DNA from: an uncultured Pelagibacteraceae bacterium
GTDB lineage: Bacteria; Pseudomonadota; Alphaproteobacteria; Pelagibacterales; Pelagibacteraceae
Length of the DNA stretch: 64,000 nucleotides
Direction of reading: 5' to 3'
Assembly (NCBI GenBank): GCA_902543575.1
Contig: CACBYV010000003.1
Span: 1 to 64,000 of the forward strand
The notes below the pieces were generated by a model that was given only the letters and a program-made list of their open reading frames with translations, was not told the DNA's origin and ran no database searches. Within the stretch, counting starts at the first letter, position 1. Each line of letters starts with the position of its first letter. Shown in pieces: positions 20,600 through 29,628 of the stretch. A program made the position numbers and the translations under genes.

Positions 20600-21685
20600 T
20601 TAAACTAATTTTTCATCAGAATAAACGCAACATTTCTCTGGTGGAAAATATAAATTTAACTCTCCATCTGGAATGGGTTTTTCTCTTTCTACTTTTGATT
20701 TAATTACTAAATCACCCATTTTTCCTGTAAGGAGCTTAAAATTACCAAAGTCCTCAACTCTTGTGAGTTTAATTTTAACTGTATTACTTTTTTCTTTTTC
20801 AGCCAATTCTATAAACTCGGATCTTATTCCCAGTTTAACATTTTTATCTTTTAAATTTCCTAAATTTGAATTTGTCTTAATAGTGGCGTCATTAATTTTT
20901 ACTTCATGATCAGAAGATACAGTTGAATGAAAAATATTCATCGCAGGAGAGCCAATAAAATAACCGACAAAAGTTGTTTTAGGTTTTTCAAATAAATCTT
21001 TTGGCAATCCAACTTGCACGATTTCACCTTGATCCATAACAATTATATTTTCTGCAAAAGTCATAGCTTCGTTTTGATCATGAGTTACATAAACCAATGT
21101 TGTTTTATATTGTTCATTGATTTCTTTTAAGTTTCTTCGAAGTCTAAATTTTAAATCTGGGTCTATAACCGTAAGAGGCTCGTCCATTAAAACAGCTGCA
21201 ACGTCTTCTCGAACCAACCCTCTTCCTAAAGAGATAAGCTGTTTTTGATCAGCCGTCAATTTTCTTGCTGGTGAGTTTAAAAATGAAGATAAGTTTAAAG
21301 TATCTGAAACCGCTTTTACTCTTTCTTCAATTTTTTCTTTTGTAAACTCCCTGCATCTTAGCGGGAAAGCTAAATTATCATAAACAGTCATTGTATTGTA
21401 AATTACTGGGAATTGGAAAACTTGGGCAATATTTCTATCTTCTGTTTTTAAATCGGTCACAGGTGTTTCATCGAATAATATTTCACCTTTGGATGGTCTC
21501 ACTAATCCAGAAACAATGTTTAACATTGTGGTTTTTCCACACCCAGAAGGTCCCAAGATTGCGTACCGCTTGCCATTTTCCCAAGTCATTGAAAACGGAT
21601 TAAGAGCATATGTTGGTTTTGGATCTAAAGGATTATAAGTATGAGAAATATTAGATAAATCAATTTTAGCCATTTGTTCCTCCAT
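20600..21685 (-). CDS. ABC transporter ATP-binding protein (MalK/UgpC-like), degenerate signature motif
   Basis: Walker A GPSGCGKTT, Walker B VLMDEP, H-loop VTHDQNEA; signature position reads LTADQKQL. Internal Met at about 21673 is an alternative start. Confidence 0.93.
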   Translation of the reverse strand: MEEQMAKIDLSNISHTYNPLDPKPTYALNPFSMTWENGKRYAILGPSGCGKTTMLNIVSGLVRPSKGEILFDETPVTDLKTEDRNIAQVFQFPVIYNTMTVYDNLAFPLRCREFTKEKIEERVKAVSDTLNLSSFLNSPARKLTADQKQLISLGRGLVREDVAAVLMDEPLTVIDPDLKFRLRRNLKEINEQYKTTLVYVTHDQNEAMTFAENIIVMDQGEIVQVGLPKDLFEKPKTTFVGYFIGSPAMNIFHSTVSSDHEVKINDATIKTNSNLGNLKDKNVKLGIRSEFIELAEKEKSNTVKIKLTRVEDFGNFKLLTGKMGDLVIKSKVEREKPIPDGELNLYFPPEKCCVYSDEKLV

Positions 21686-22745
21686 ATGGCGATGAAACTA
21701 ATTTTTCATCTTCTGCAAAAGCATAAAATTTATTTGCATTAAAATTTATTTTTACTTTCTCATGAATTTTAAAATTCATTACTTCCTCGATTAAAGCAAT
21801 TATTTTTGAATTTCCTCTTTTTAAGTGAAGCAATGTTTCTGAACCACTAATCTCTGCTAATTCTATCTCAAATTCTTCACCATTTTCATCAAGTTTTATT
21901 TCTGAAGCTCTAATTCCAAAGTTATAATCTTTATCTTCTAAATTCTTAAAATGATTTGGAATTTCTAAAGAAATATTCTCAAAGTTCAGATTTTTTGAAT
22001 TTTTTGAACCCTTCAGAACATTCATTGGTGGATCATTTGATATTTCTGCAACTTTTAAATTAGATGGATTTTCAAAAATCTCTTTGGCAGGCCCTTTTTG
22101 TAATACCTTCCCTTCATCTAAAACAATTACTTCTCCATTTAGTTCCATTACTTCTTGAGGATCTGTTGTTGAGTAAATTAAAATTGTATCTTGGGACAGT
22201 CCTTCTGAGAAAATTCTTTTAAATTCTTCTCTTAATTGTTCTCTAAGTTTGTAATCTAAATTAACTAACGGTTCGTCTAGCAACAAAATTTTTGCTTTTT
22301 TTGCAAGTGATCTTGCAAGTGCAACCCTTTGTTGCTGTCCGCCAGATAATTCCTGAATTTTTCTATTTTCAAATCCAACTAATCCAACAGTTTTTAGAGC
22401 TTCATCTACATCTTTTTTTATTTGCTCAGGACTTAGTTTTCTCTGTTCTAATGGAAAAGTTATGTTTTCATAAACATTTAAGTGAGGGTAATTAATAAAT
22501 TGTTGATAAACCATAGCAACATTTCTTTCCCAAACAGGTATTTTAATAAAGTCTTTTTCCTCAAAAGAAATTGAGCCTTGATCTGGATTTAATAATCCTG
22601 CAATTGTTTTTAAAAGAGTCGTTTTGCCAGATAAAGTTCTACCTAAAATGGTATACAAATTACCTTTTTTAAAATTAAACGAGACATCGTTTAAATGAAA
22701 TTGCTCATCAGGTCTATAAGAAATTTTCTCTCCAATTAAATTCAT
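21666..22745 (-). CDS. ABC transporter ATP-binding protein (MalK/UgpC-like), degenerate H-loop
   Basis: Walker A GRTLSGKTT, signature LSGGQQQRVALARSL, Walker B LLLDEP; H-loop position reads IYSTTDPQEV. Confidence 0.93.
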   Translation of the reverse strand: MNLIGEKISYRPDEQFHLNDVSFNFKKGNLYTILGRTLSGKTTLLKTIAGLLNPDQGSISFEEKDFIKIPVWERNVAMVYQQFINYPHLNVYENITFPLEQRKLSPEQIKKDVDEALKTVGLVGFENRKIQELSGGQQQRVALARSLAKKAKILLLDEPLVNLDYKLREQLREEFKRIFSEGLSQDTILIYSTTDPQEVMELNGEVIVLDEGKVLQKGPAKEIFENPSNLKVAEISNDPPMNVLKGSKNSKNLNFENISLEIPNHFKNLEDKDYNFGIRASEIKLDENGEEFEIELAEISGSETLLHLKRGNSKIIALIEEVMNFKIHEKVKINFNANKFYAFAEDEKLVSSPYGGTNG

Positions 22746-23593
22746 TATTTTAATGCTCCTGATAAATTTCCTTTTGATAGATATCTCTCAACTATAAATG
22801 CAACGATTATTAATGGTGCAACTGAAACCAAAGCAGATGCCGAAAGGCTCCACCATGGTGTTATTGATGAATTAAGTGCAACGACTTTTACAGGTAACAA
22901 TTGTACTTCAGTAAATGTTAAAATAAACGCAAAAAAGAAATCTATCCATCCAAAAATAATACAAAACATTCCTGCAACAATTAAACCAGGTATTGAATTT
23001 GGTAAAACAACTTTATAGAAAGCTTGATAGGGATTACACCCATCGATTAATGCAGTCTCATCTAATTCCTTTGGAACTCTATTAAAAAAATCTACCATAA
23101 TCCAAACAGCAATTGGCATTAATAAAACGATGTATACAACTACTAGACCTAATAAACTATCAAGCAATCCTATTGTGCTTAGAAAAATAAAGAAAGGAAT
23201 TGATAATACAATTGGAGGCATAATTCTTTGTGAAATGAAGAAAAAAGTAATATCGTTGTTTCTTACAAATCCTGCTTTAAAAGTAAATCTTGATAGTGCA
23301 TAAGCAGCAAGTGTTCCAAGAACAATACTTATTAAACTAGCAGTACAGGTTACAAAAATACTATTAAAATAAGGCTCAACAATATCTACTCCACCTTTCG
23401 CAGGAGACTTAATTAAAACTCTCCAACCCTCCAATGTTGGTTCGAAATCTAACCAAGGAATATAAGTTACTTTACTATTTACAGATTGGAAGTCTTTAAA
23501 AGATGTTGATACGGCCCACAGAAATGGCGCAACAACAAATACAGTCCAAAATGTAATAAAGAAATATTTAAGAAAAGTGTAAAGTTTGCTCAT
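22745..23593 (-). CDS. ABC transporter permease (MalG-like)
   Basis: Hydrophobic, EAA loop region ELDETALIDGCNPYQAFYKVVLPNSIPGLIV. Confidence 0.93.
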   Translation of the reverse strand: MSKLYTFLKYFFITFWTVFVVAPFLWAVSTSFKDFQSVNSKVTYIPWLDFEPTLEGWRVLIKSPAKGGVDIVEPYFNSIFVTCTASLISIVLGTLAAYALSRFTFKAGFVRNNDITFFFISQRIMPPIVLSIPFFIFLSTIGLLDSLLGLVVVYIVLLMPIAVWIMVDFFNRVPKELDETALIDGCNPYQAFYKVVLPNSIPGLIVAGMFCIIFGWIDFFFAFILTFTEVQLLPVKVVALNSSITPWWSLSASALVSVAPLIIVAFIVERYLSKGNLSGALK

Positions 23594-23595
23594 AG

Positions 23596-24462
23596 TTATT
23601 CTTTGATCATTAATTTGGTTAAAACTTTAGCTATTATTGTTAAACTGATAATCATTATAACAAGATAAGTGAAAGATAAGGTCGCTGCATAACCCATCTG
23701 AAATTCTCTTAATCCTTTAATATAAATATAAAAACTTGACGTCTCAGTTGCAGTACCTGGACCTCCTGATGTCAAAACAAATACTGTATCCATTATTTTT
23801 GAAGCCTCGATAAGTCTTATTATTATTGCTCCAATTGATATTGGTGCCATCAAAGGAAAAGTTACATAAACAAATTTTCTAAATGGACTTGCTCCATCTA
23901 TAGCGGCTGCCAAAAAGGGTTCTTTTGGAAGTGACAAAAGTCCAGCAAGTAATAGTAAAAACATAAACGGTGTCCATTGCCAAACTTCAACAATTATAAC
24001 TGTAAACTTTGCAATAACTGGATCACTCAACCATAAAATAGGTTTTACTCCTAATCCACCTAACAAATCATTTACAGGACCTAGCGACTCATGAAAAAAT
24101 GTTCTCCAAATAACTGTCATTATTACTGGAGTTGTCATCATTGGTACAAGAAAAATTACTCTAAAAAATCTTTTAAATTTTATTTCTCTCCAAACCATCA
24201 TCGCTAGAGCAAATCCGATAACATATTGAAGAATAACTGTGGTAACCGATAAAAAACTTAGCCTAAAAAAAGACTCCCAAAACCTCGGATCATCAGTAAA
24301 TAACCTTATATAATTCGTAATACCTATAAAGTTCATTTCTGGTGTATAACTATTCCATCCAGAAAGACTTAATCTAATTGTAAAAATAATTGGAAAAATT
24401 AAAATTCCAATAAGTACAAACAATCCTGGGAATAAAAAAACAAACTTGTGTTTAAAATTCAT
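23596..24462 (-). CDS. ABC transporter permease (MalF/UgpA-like)
   Basis: Hydrophobic, EAA loop region EPFLAAAIDGASPFRKFVYVTFPLMAPIS. Confidence 0.93.
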   Translation of the reverse strand: MNFKHKFVFLFPGLFVLIGILIFPIIFTIRLSLSGWNSYTPEMNFIGITNYIRLFTDDPRFWESFFRLSFLSVTTVILQYVIGFALAMMVWREIKFKRFFRVIFLVPMMTTPVIMTVIWRTFFHESLGPVNDLLGGLGVKPILWLSDPVIAKFTVIIVEVWQWTPFMFLLLLAGLLSLPKEPFLAAAIDGASPFRKFVYVTFPLMAPISIGAIIIRLIEASKIMDTVFVLTSGGPGTATETSSFYIYIKGLREFQMGYAATLSFTYLVIMIISLTIIAKVLTKLMIKE

Positions 24463-24489
24463 AATTTTTTTTTTGGATTATTTTAAAAT

Positions 24490-24511
24490 GTGGCCGTTAA
24501 AAAACGGCCAC
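24490..24511 (-). other. GC-rich intercistronic hairpin between ABC SBP and first permease
   Basis: GTGGCCGTT-AAAA-AACGGCCAC, perfect 9-bp arms, 4-nt loop, lying directly after the SBP stop on the transcribed strand. Confidence 0.88.
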
Positions 24512-24524
24512 AAGTTTTACAAAA

Positions 24525-26060
24525 TTATTGCTTATTATCTTCCATTGCTACACCAACAGCATAGGCTTTTCTTACGTTATCTTTTCCTACTCTGTTAAGT
24601 ATATCTTCCCACTGTTTAGCAGCTTCGTCTAAAGCAGCTTGTGGAGATAATTGACCAGCTAATGCTTTTGCAGCAGCAGTAGCCAATGCAGCATTAAACT
24701 CAAAAGTTCCAGGAACTCTTAATGGAAATACTCTATTTTTACTTTGTTCCATTTGTGCAAGAGTATCAACATATGATTGAGCAATATCTTTATCCCAACC
24801 AATTTGTGTCCATACATCAACTTTAAAGTCGTCATTTCTAAATGGGTTTACACCAAATCTACCAATTCCAATATCTGCTTGGTGGTTAGCTTCGTTAGCG
24901 AAGAAACATAGGTAATCGAAAGCCATTTCTTTCTCTTTACTTTTCTTAGCTACTCCAACTGCCCATCCCCATACGAAGAAAGGAGCTTGGTTAAAGCCTT
25001 CATCCCAAGAGTTAGTTTTTCTATTCCAAACTTTCATTGCTCCTGGTAACTGTGCAGCACCAACTTTATTGTTTATTGGACTATCTGGTTGCATAGCAGC
25101 AACAAATGCATCATCCCATGAAAAACTAAACAAAGTTTGTCCTCCACCAAATGATCCAATTTCATCACCTAAACCAAAATTTATTCCTCCTGGAGGAACA
25201 TATTTAGTTGCCTCAACCCAATCTGTTAATGCTTCAACAAAACCTGGATTGTTAATTAGTGGTTTCATAGTTTCTAAATCAAAGAAAAAACCACCTGGTG
25301 TTTTTGGATTTTTAGAGTAAGCAGCAGATCTTGAATAGAAAGCAGCATACATTAGGTCATCTTTTTTCATAACTTCTGCTGATCCATATTCTTTCTCGCC
25401 ATCACCATCCCAATCCCATCCATTGAAATAAGCGGCCATTTCTCCATATTCTTTCCAAGTTGTTGGTACCTTTAACTCTTTACCAGTAGCTTCCTTATAT
25501 TGTTTTTGGTACTCAGGATTATCAATTACATCTTTTCTATATTTTAGATAATGTCTGTCTCCATCAACCGGAAACTGATACATAACACCATCCCAAGATG
25601 CTACACCAATGTGAGACGGAGTAACGTCTTTCATTTGTTTCATTTCAACGTATTTCTTTGGAACTGGCTCTAGGTATCTTCTCCAATCGTTAATGAAGTT
25701 TGAAAATCCAAAAACGATGTCATATGGAGCTTGTCCAGCTTGAAATGGTACCATTGCTTTCGCATATAAGTCACCTGCTGGTGTATGAGTAACATCAACT
25801 TTTGCTCCAGTAAGTTTAGCGAACTGCTCAGCATGTAGAGCTGTTGGCTCTCCCATGACTGGTACAGCATGTGTATTAATCTTAAGCGTCTTGCCTTTAT
25901 AGTTTTTCTTAGACATAGACTCGTAAGAACAATCACCAGGAATATCCCCAGTTGCTTTGATATGTGGAAACTGATCACTCCACTTATCAGCATACGCAAC
26001 AGGACTAAATACCAACAAAGCTGATATTAGAGCGGTTACGCAAGTTTTTATTGTCTTCAT
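24525..26060 (-). CDS. ABC transporter extracellular solute-binding protein (possibly glycerol/polyol type)
   Basis: Signal peptide MKTIKTCVTALISALLVFSPVAYA; LHAEQFAKLTGAKVDVTHTPAGDLYAKAMVPFQAGQAPYDIVFG. Confidence 0.88.
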   Translation of the reverse strand: MKTIKTCVTALISALLVFSPVAYADKWSDQFPHIKATGDIPGDCSYESMSKKNYKGKTLKINTHAVPVMGEPTALHAEQFAKLTGAKVDVTHTPAGDLYAKAMVPFQAGQAPYDIVFGFSNFINDWRRYLEPVPKKYVEMKQMKDVTPSHIGVASWDGVMYQFPVDGDRHYLKYRKDVIDNPEYQKQYKEATGKELKVPTTWKEYGEMAAYFNGWDWDGDGEKEYGSAEVMKKDDLMYAAFYSRSAAYSKNPKTPGGFFFDLETMKPLINNPGFVEALTDWVEATKYVPPGGINFGLGDEIGSFGGGQTLFSFSWDDAFVAAMQPDSPINNKVGAAQLPGAMKVWNRKTNSWDEGFNQAPFFVWGWAVGVAKKSKEKEMAFDYLCFFANEANHQADIGIGRFGVNPFRNDDFKVDVWTQIGWDKDIAQSYVDTLAQMEQSKNRVFPLRVPGTFEFNAALATAAAKALAGQLSPQAALDEAAKQWEDILNRVGKDNVRKAYAVGVAMEDNKQ

Positions 26061-26084
26061 CTTTTTTCCTCTCTTTGTTGTTAA

Positions 26085-27146
26085 TTATGGAACTAACACT
26101 GCACGACCTTTAATCTTACCATCATTTAAATCATGTAGTGCTTTATTAGCTTCTTCAAGTTTGTATTCTTTCATTGAAAGTTTTACTAAACCTTTATCTG
26201 CTAGTTCCATTAATTCATATAATTCAGCCCATGTACCTACTAAGCTTCCAACTATACTTTTTTCTTGATCGATCATATCAATCGCCAAAACTCTTATTTC
26301 TTCTCCGTAACCTACAATATAGAAAGTCCCAGTTGCTTTGGTCATTTTAATTCCCATTGGCGTAGAACCTTTTTCACCAACAAAATCTATAACAGCCTCT
26401 GCACCTTTTCCTTTTGTAAGTTCTTTTACTTTTTCAATTTCATTACCATCTATTAAAACCCCATGGTCAGCTCCTAGTTCCATTGCATGTTCTAAAGGTG
26501 CTTTTGCTTTTTCAACAACAATAATATTTGCAGCACACATTGCTTTCATACATTGAATTGCTATATGTCCTAATCCACCAGCACCTATGATTACACAATT
26601 TTCACCTGGCAGAAGGTGTCTAGTAGCTTTTTTTACAACTCTGTAAGCAGTTAAACCTGCGTCTGAAAATGGCGCAACGTCTATTGGACCTAAAACTTTT
26701 GGAATTTTTATTAGATTTCTTACGCTAGTTTGAAGTAATTCTGAATATCCCCCGTGTTTTACATTCAAACCTGCAAAAATTGGATCTTCAGCATGCATAT
26801 CGTTTCCTCTTCTACAATCTAAGCATGTTCCTCCTGTGCCAGAAACTTTAGGGTGTAAAATTACTGCATCACCTTTTTTAAATCCCGTAACATCTTTACC
26901 AACTTCCTCTATCCATCCAGCGTTCTCATGTCCCATTACCATCGGCAACAGATCGTTATTTTGATCTGTAATGTGCTTCCAAACTCCTTCAATTATATGC
27001 AAATCAGTTCTACAAACACCTGCAGCTCCAATTTTAACAATGACATCACTTGCTTTCTCAATTTTAGGATTTGGTAACTCTTCACCTGTGACCCAAACAT
27101 CCGCTTTCATTTCTGGGTCGTACTTATGTAAAACCTGTGCTTTCAT
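26085..27146 (-). CDS. Zinc-dependent (MDR family) alcohol dehydrogenase
   Basis: GVCRTDLHIIEG, MGHENAGWIEEVGKDVTGFKKGDAV, GAGGLGHIAIQCMKA. Confidence 0.92.
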   Translation of the reverse strand: MKAQVLHKYDPEMKADVWVTGEELPNPKIEKASDVIVKIGAAGVCRTDLHIIEGVWKHITDQNNDLLPMVMGHENAGWIEEVGKDVTGFKKGDAVILHPKVSGTGGTCLDCRRGNDMHAEDPIFAGLNVKHGGYSELLQTSVRNLIKIPKVLGPIDVAPFSDAGLTAYRVVKKATRHLLPGENCVIIGAGGLGHIAIQCMKAMCAANIIVVEKAKAPLEHAMELGADHGVLIDGNEIEKVKELTKGKGAEAVIDFVGEKGSTPMGIKMTKATGTFYIVGYGEEIRVLAIDMIDQEKSIVGSLVGTWAELYELMELADKGLVKLSMKEYKLEEANKALHDLNDGKIKGRAVLVP

Positions 27147-27252
27147 TATTTTCCTCTCTAATTTTTTTTTTTATAAACAAATTTTAAATTGAAATAAAAA
27201 ATATGTCTAGAAAGTTAGAATAATTTTAATTACCAATTACAACTTGAGATTG

Positions 27253-28206
27253 TTAATTAACTTTATTTTTGCATCCGCCTGTTTTGAAAAACTCATCAAT
27301 ATTATCTATAGCTAGATTAGCCATTGCGGTTCTAGTTTCTTTAGTTGCGCTGCCCAAATGAGGAAGAATAAAAGCACTTTTGTGTTTAAGATATCCAGGA
27401 TTTAAATTTGGTTCATTTTTGTATACATCTAGCCCAACTGCATAAACTTTTCTTCTTTCCAAAGCATCTATTAAAGCTTCATCTTCAATAATATCTCCTC
27501 TTGCAACATTGGTCACGACTGCACCTTTTGGTAATAGTTCTAGTGTATCTTTATTGATTAAATTTATTGTCTCTTTAGATGCAGGACAACATACCGAAAG
27601 GACATCAGAGACTTTCATCAAATCATTTAAGTTATCGTGGTAAGTTGCGCCTTGTTCTTTTTCTTCGCTTAATTTTGAACGATTGTGATAATGAATTATC
27701 ATACCTAAAGATTTAGCTATTTTAGCTATTTTTTGACCAATTCTACCCATGCCAAGTATTCCAAGTCTAGTGCCCGTTAATTGTTTACCAATCAACATAT
27801 CTGCTGACCAAACCCAGCCACCTTCTCTAGCTTTTTCAATTCCTTCAGATGCTCTTCTGCATGCACCTAATATCAACAAAACCCCAATTTCTGCAGTAGC
27901 ATCAGTTAAAACATCTGGCGTGTTTGTTACTGCAATCCCTCTTTTCTTTGCAGCTTCTAAATCTATATTTCCAAAACCTACAGCAAAATTTGATATAATT
28001 TTTACACTCTCGGGTAATTGATTAATTGTTTCTACATCGAGCTTATCTGTCAAAGCCGATAAAATACCATCACAGCCTGTACTCATCTCTATAAGCTTCT
28101 TTTGAGAGTAGAGTTCATCATTTAAATTAAGGTTAGCATCAAATAATTCTTTAGCTTTATCCTCACAAGATCTTAAAAGCCTTCTTGTGATTAAAATTTT
28201 TTTCAT
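27253..28206 (-). CDS. D-2-hydroxyacid dehydrogenase (glycerate/hydroxypyruvate reductase-like)
   Basis: LGILGMGRIGQKIAKIAKSLGM, VVTNVARGDIIEDEALIDAL, LPHLGSATKETR. Confidence 0.93.
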   Translation of the reverse strand: MKKILITRRLLRSCEDKAKELFDANLNLNDELYSQKKLIEMSTGCDGILSALTDKLDVETINQLPESVKIISNFAVGFGNIDLEAAKKRGIAVTNTPDVLTDATAEIGVLLILGACRRASEGIEKAREGGWVWSADMLIGKQLTGTRLGILGMGRIGQKIAKIAKSLGMIIHYHNRSKLSEEKEQGATYHDNLNDLMKVSDVLSVCCPASKETINLINKDTLELLPKGAVVTNVARGDIIEDEALIDALERRKVYAVGLDVYKNEPNLNPGYLKHKSAFILPHLGSATKETRTAMANLAIDNIDEFFKTGGCKNKVN

Positions 28207-28217
28207 TTTATTTTGGA

Positions 28218-29591
28218 TTAATTTAGATCAAAAACCTTACCAGGATTCATGATGTTGTTTACATCAATGCTTCTTTTAATAGCTTTCATCACTGGCAAAT
28301 TGTCTGGGTGCTCTCTTAATAAGTAATGTTTTTTTTGAAGACCAATTCCATGTTCTCCTGTAATTGTTCCCTCTAACTCTAAAGCTTTGTTAATTAGATC
28401 ATCGCTATACTGTCTAATTTTTTTTTGTTTTTCTTCATCATCAGGATCATACAATATTATGGAGTGAAAATTTCCATCTCCAACATGACCAACCATCGGT
28501 GCAGTTAGACCTAATTTTTTTACTTCTTTTTCCGCCCATGAAATGCACTCAACTAACTTGGAAATTGGTACACAAACATCAGTAGAATACACTTTCATAT
28601 CATGACCTAAAGCTTTTACTGAATAGTAAACATCATGTCTTGCTTTCCATAATATTTTTTGTTCTTCCGGAGAAGATGCCCATTGAAAATCACTTCCACC
28701 ATTATTTTTTGATAATTCTTCAACAATTTTTATAGACTCGTTATTTGATAGTTCACTACCATGGAATTCAAAGAATAAGGTTGGTGATGCTTTGATGTTT
28801 TCTAACTTTGAATATTTTATGCTAATTTCCATTTGATCTTTGTTTAACATTTCAATTCTTGCAATTGGAACACCATACTGAATAACTTCTTGCGCGGTCT
28901 TTACTGCTGAGTCTAAATCTGGAAAATAGCAAACTGCACTCATTATGCTCTCAGGTATTGGTGATAATCTTAATTGAACTTCTGTGATAATTCCTAAAGT
29001 TCCCTCAGATCCAATAAACAAATTAGTTAAGTTATATCCCGCAGAAGTTTTTTTAGTTCTTGCACCGGTTTTAATTATATCTCCATTAGGTAAAACAACT
29101 GTTAAACCAGAAATGACTGTTCTCATTGTTCCATATTTAACTGCCATAGTTCCTGAAGCTGATGTAGATGCCATTCCACCGAGTGCAGCATCTGCACCAG
29201 GGTCTATTGGAAAAAATACACCATCTTCTCTTAAATATTCATTTAATTGCTTTCTTGTTACATTTGCTTGTACTCTGCAATCAAAGTCCTCAGCATTTAC
29301 GCTTAAAACTTTATTCATTTTTTCTAGAGAAATTGTAATACCATTTTGATTTCCAACAACATGACCTTCAAGAGATGTGCCAGTTCCAAACGGGACAACA
29401 GGAATTTTATGCTCGTTACAAATTTTTAGAATTTTTGAAACTTCTTCATTAGTTTCCGGAAATACAACTGCCTTCGATAATATTGGATTATAAGTATCTT
29501 CCCCTCTTGCATAATTTGCACGAGTAGACTCAGAAGTAGAAAATCTCCCGTTAAATATCTTTTTTAATTCTGCTTGGACAGTTTCGTTCAT
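28218..29591 (-). CDS. FAD-linked oxidase (GlcD/D-lactate dehydrogenase-like)
   Basis: VPFGTGTSLEGHV, DPGADAALGGMASTSASGTMAVKYGTMR, GSEGTLGIITEVQLRLSP, GTITGEHGIGLQKK. Confidence 0.93.
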   Translation of the reverse strand: MNETVQAELKKIFNGRFSTSESTRANYARGEDTYNPILSKAVVFPETNEEVSKILKICNEHKIPVVPFGTGTSLEGHVVGNQNGITISLEKMNKVLSVNAEDFDCRVQANVTRKQLNEYLREDGVFFPIDPGADAALGGMASTSASGTMAVKYGTMRTVISGLTVVLPNGDIIKTGARTKKTSAGYNLTNLFIGSEGTLGIITEVQLRLSPIPESIMSAVCYFPDLDSAVKTAQEVIQYGVPIARIEMLNKDQMEISIKYSKLENIKASPTLFFEFHGSELSNNESIKIVEELSKNNGGSDFQWASSPEEQKILWKARHDVYYSVKALGHDMKVYSTDVCVPISKLVECISWAEKEVKKLGLTAPMVGHVGDGNFHSIILYDPDDEEKQKKIRQYSDDLINKALELEGTITGEHGIGLQKKHYLLREHPDNLPVMKAIKRSIDVNNIMNPGKVFDLN

Positions 29592-29628
29592 TCTTTAATA
29601 ATACAAAAATATTAGTTAAAAATACAGT

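Noticed and set aside
26265-26556. Two overlapping plus-strand ORFs within the ADH gene
   Set aside because: Antisense to a strongly supported MDR ADH; no independent start/RBS or domain support.
28984-29349. 121-aa plus-strand ORF
   Set aside because: Antisense to the GlcD-like oxidase, no recognisable domain.
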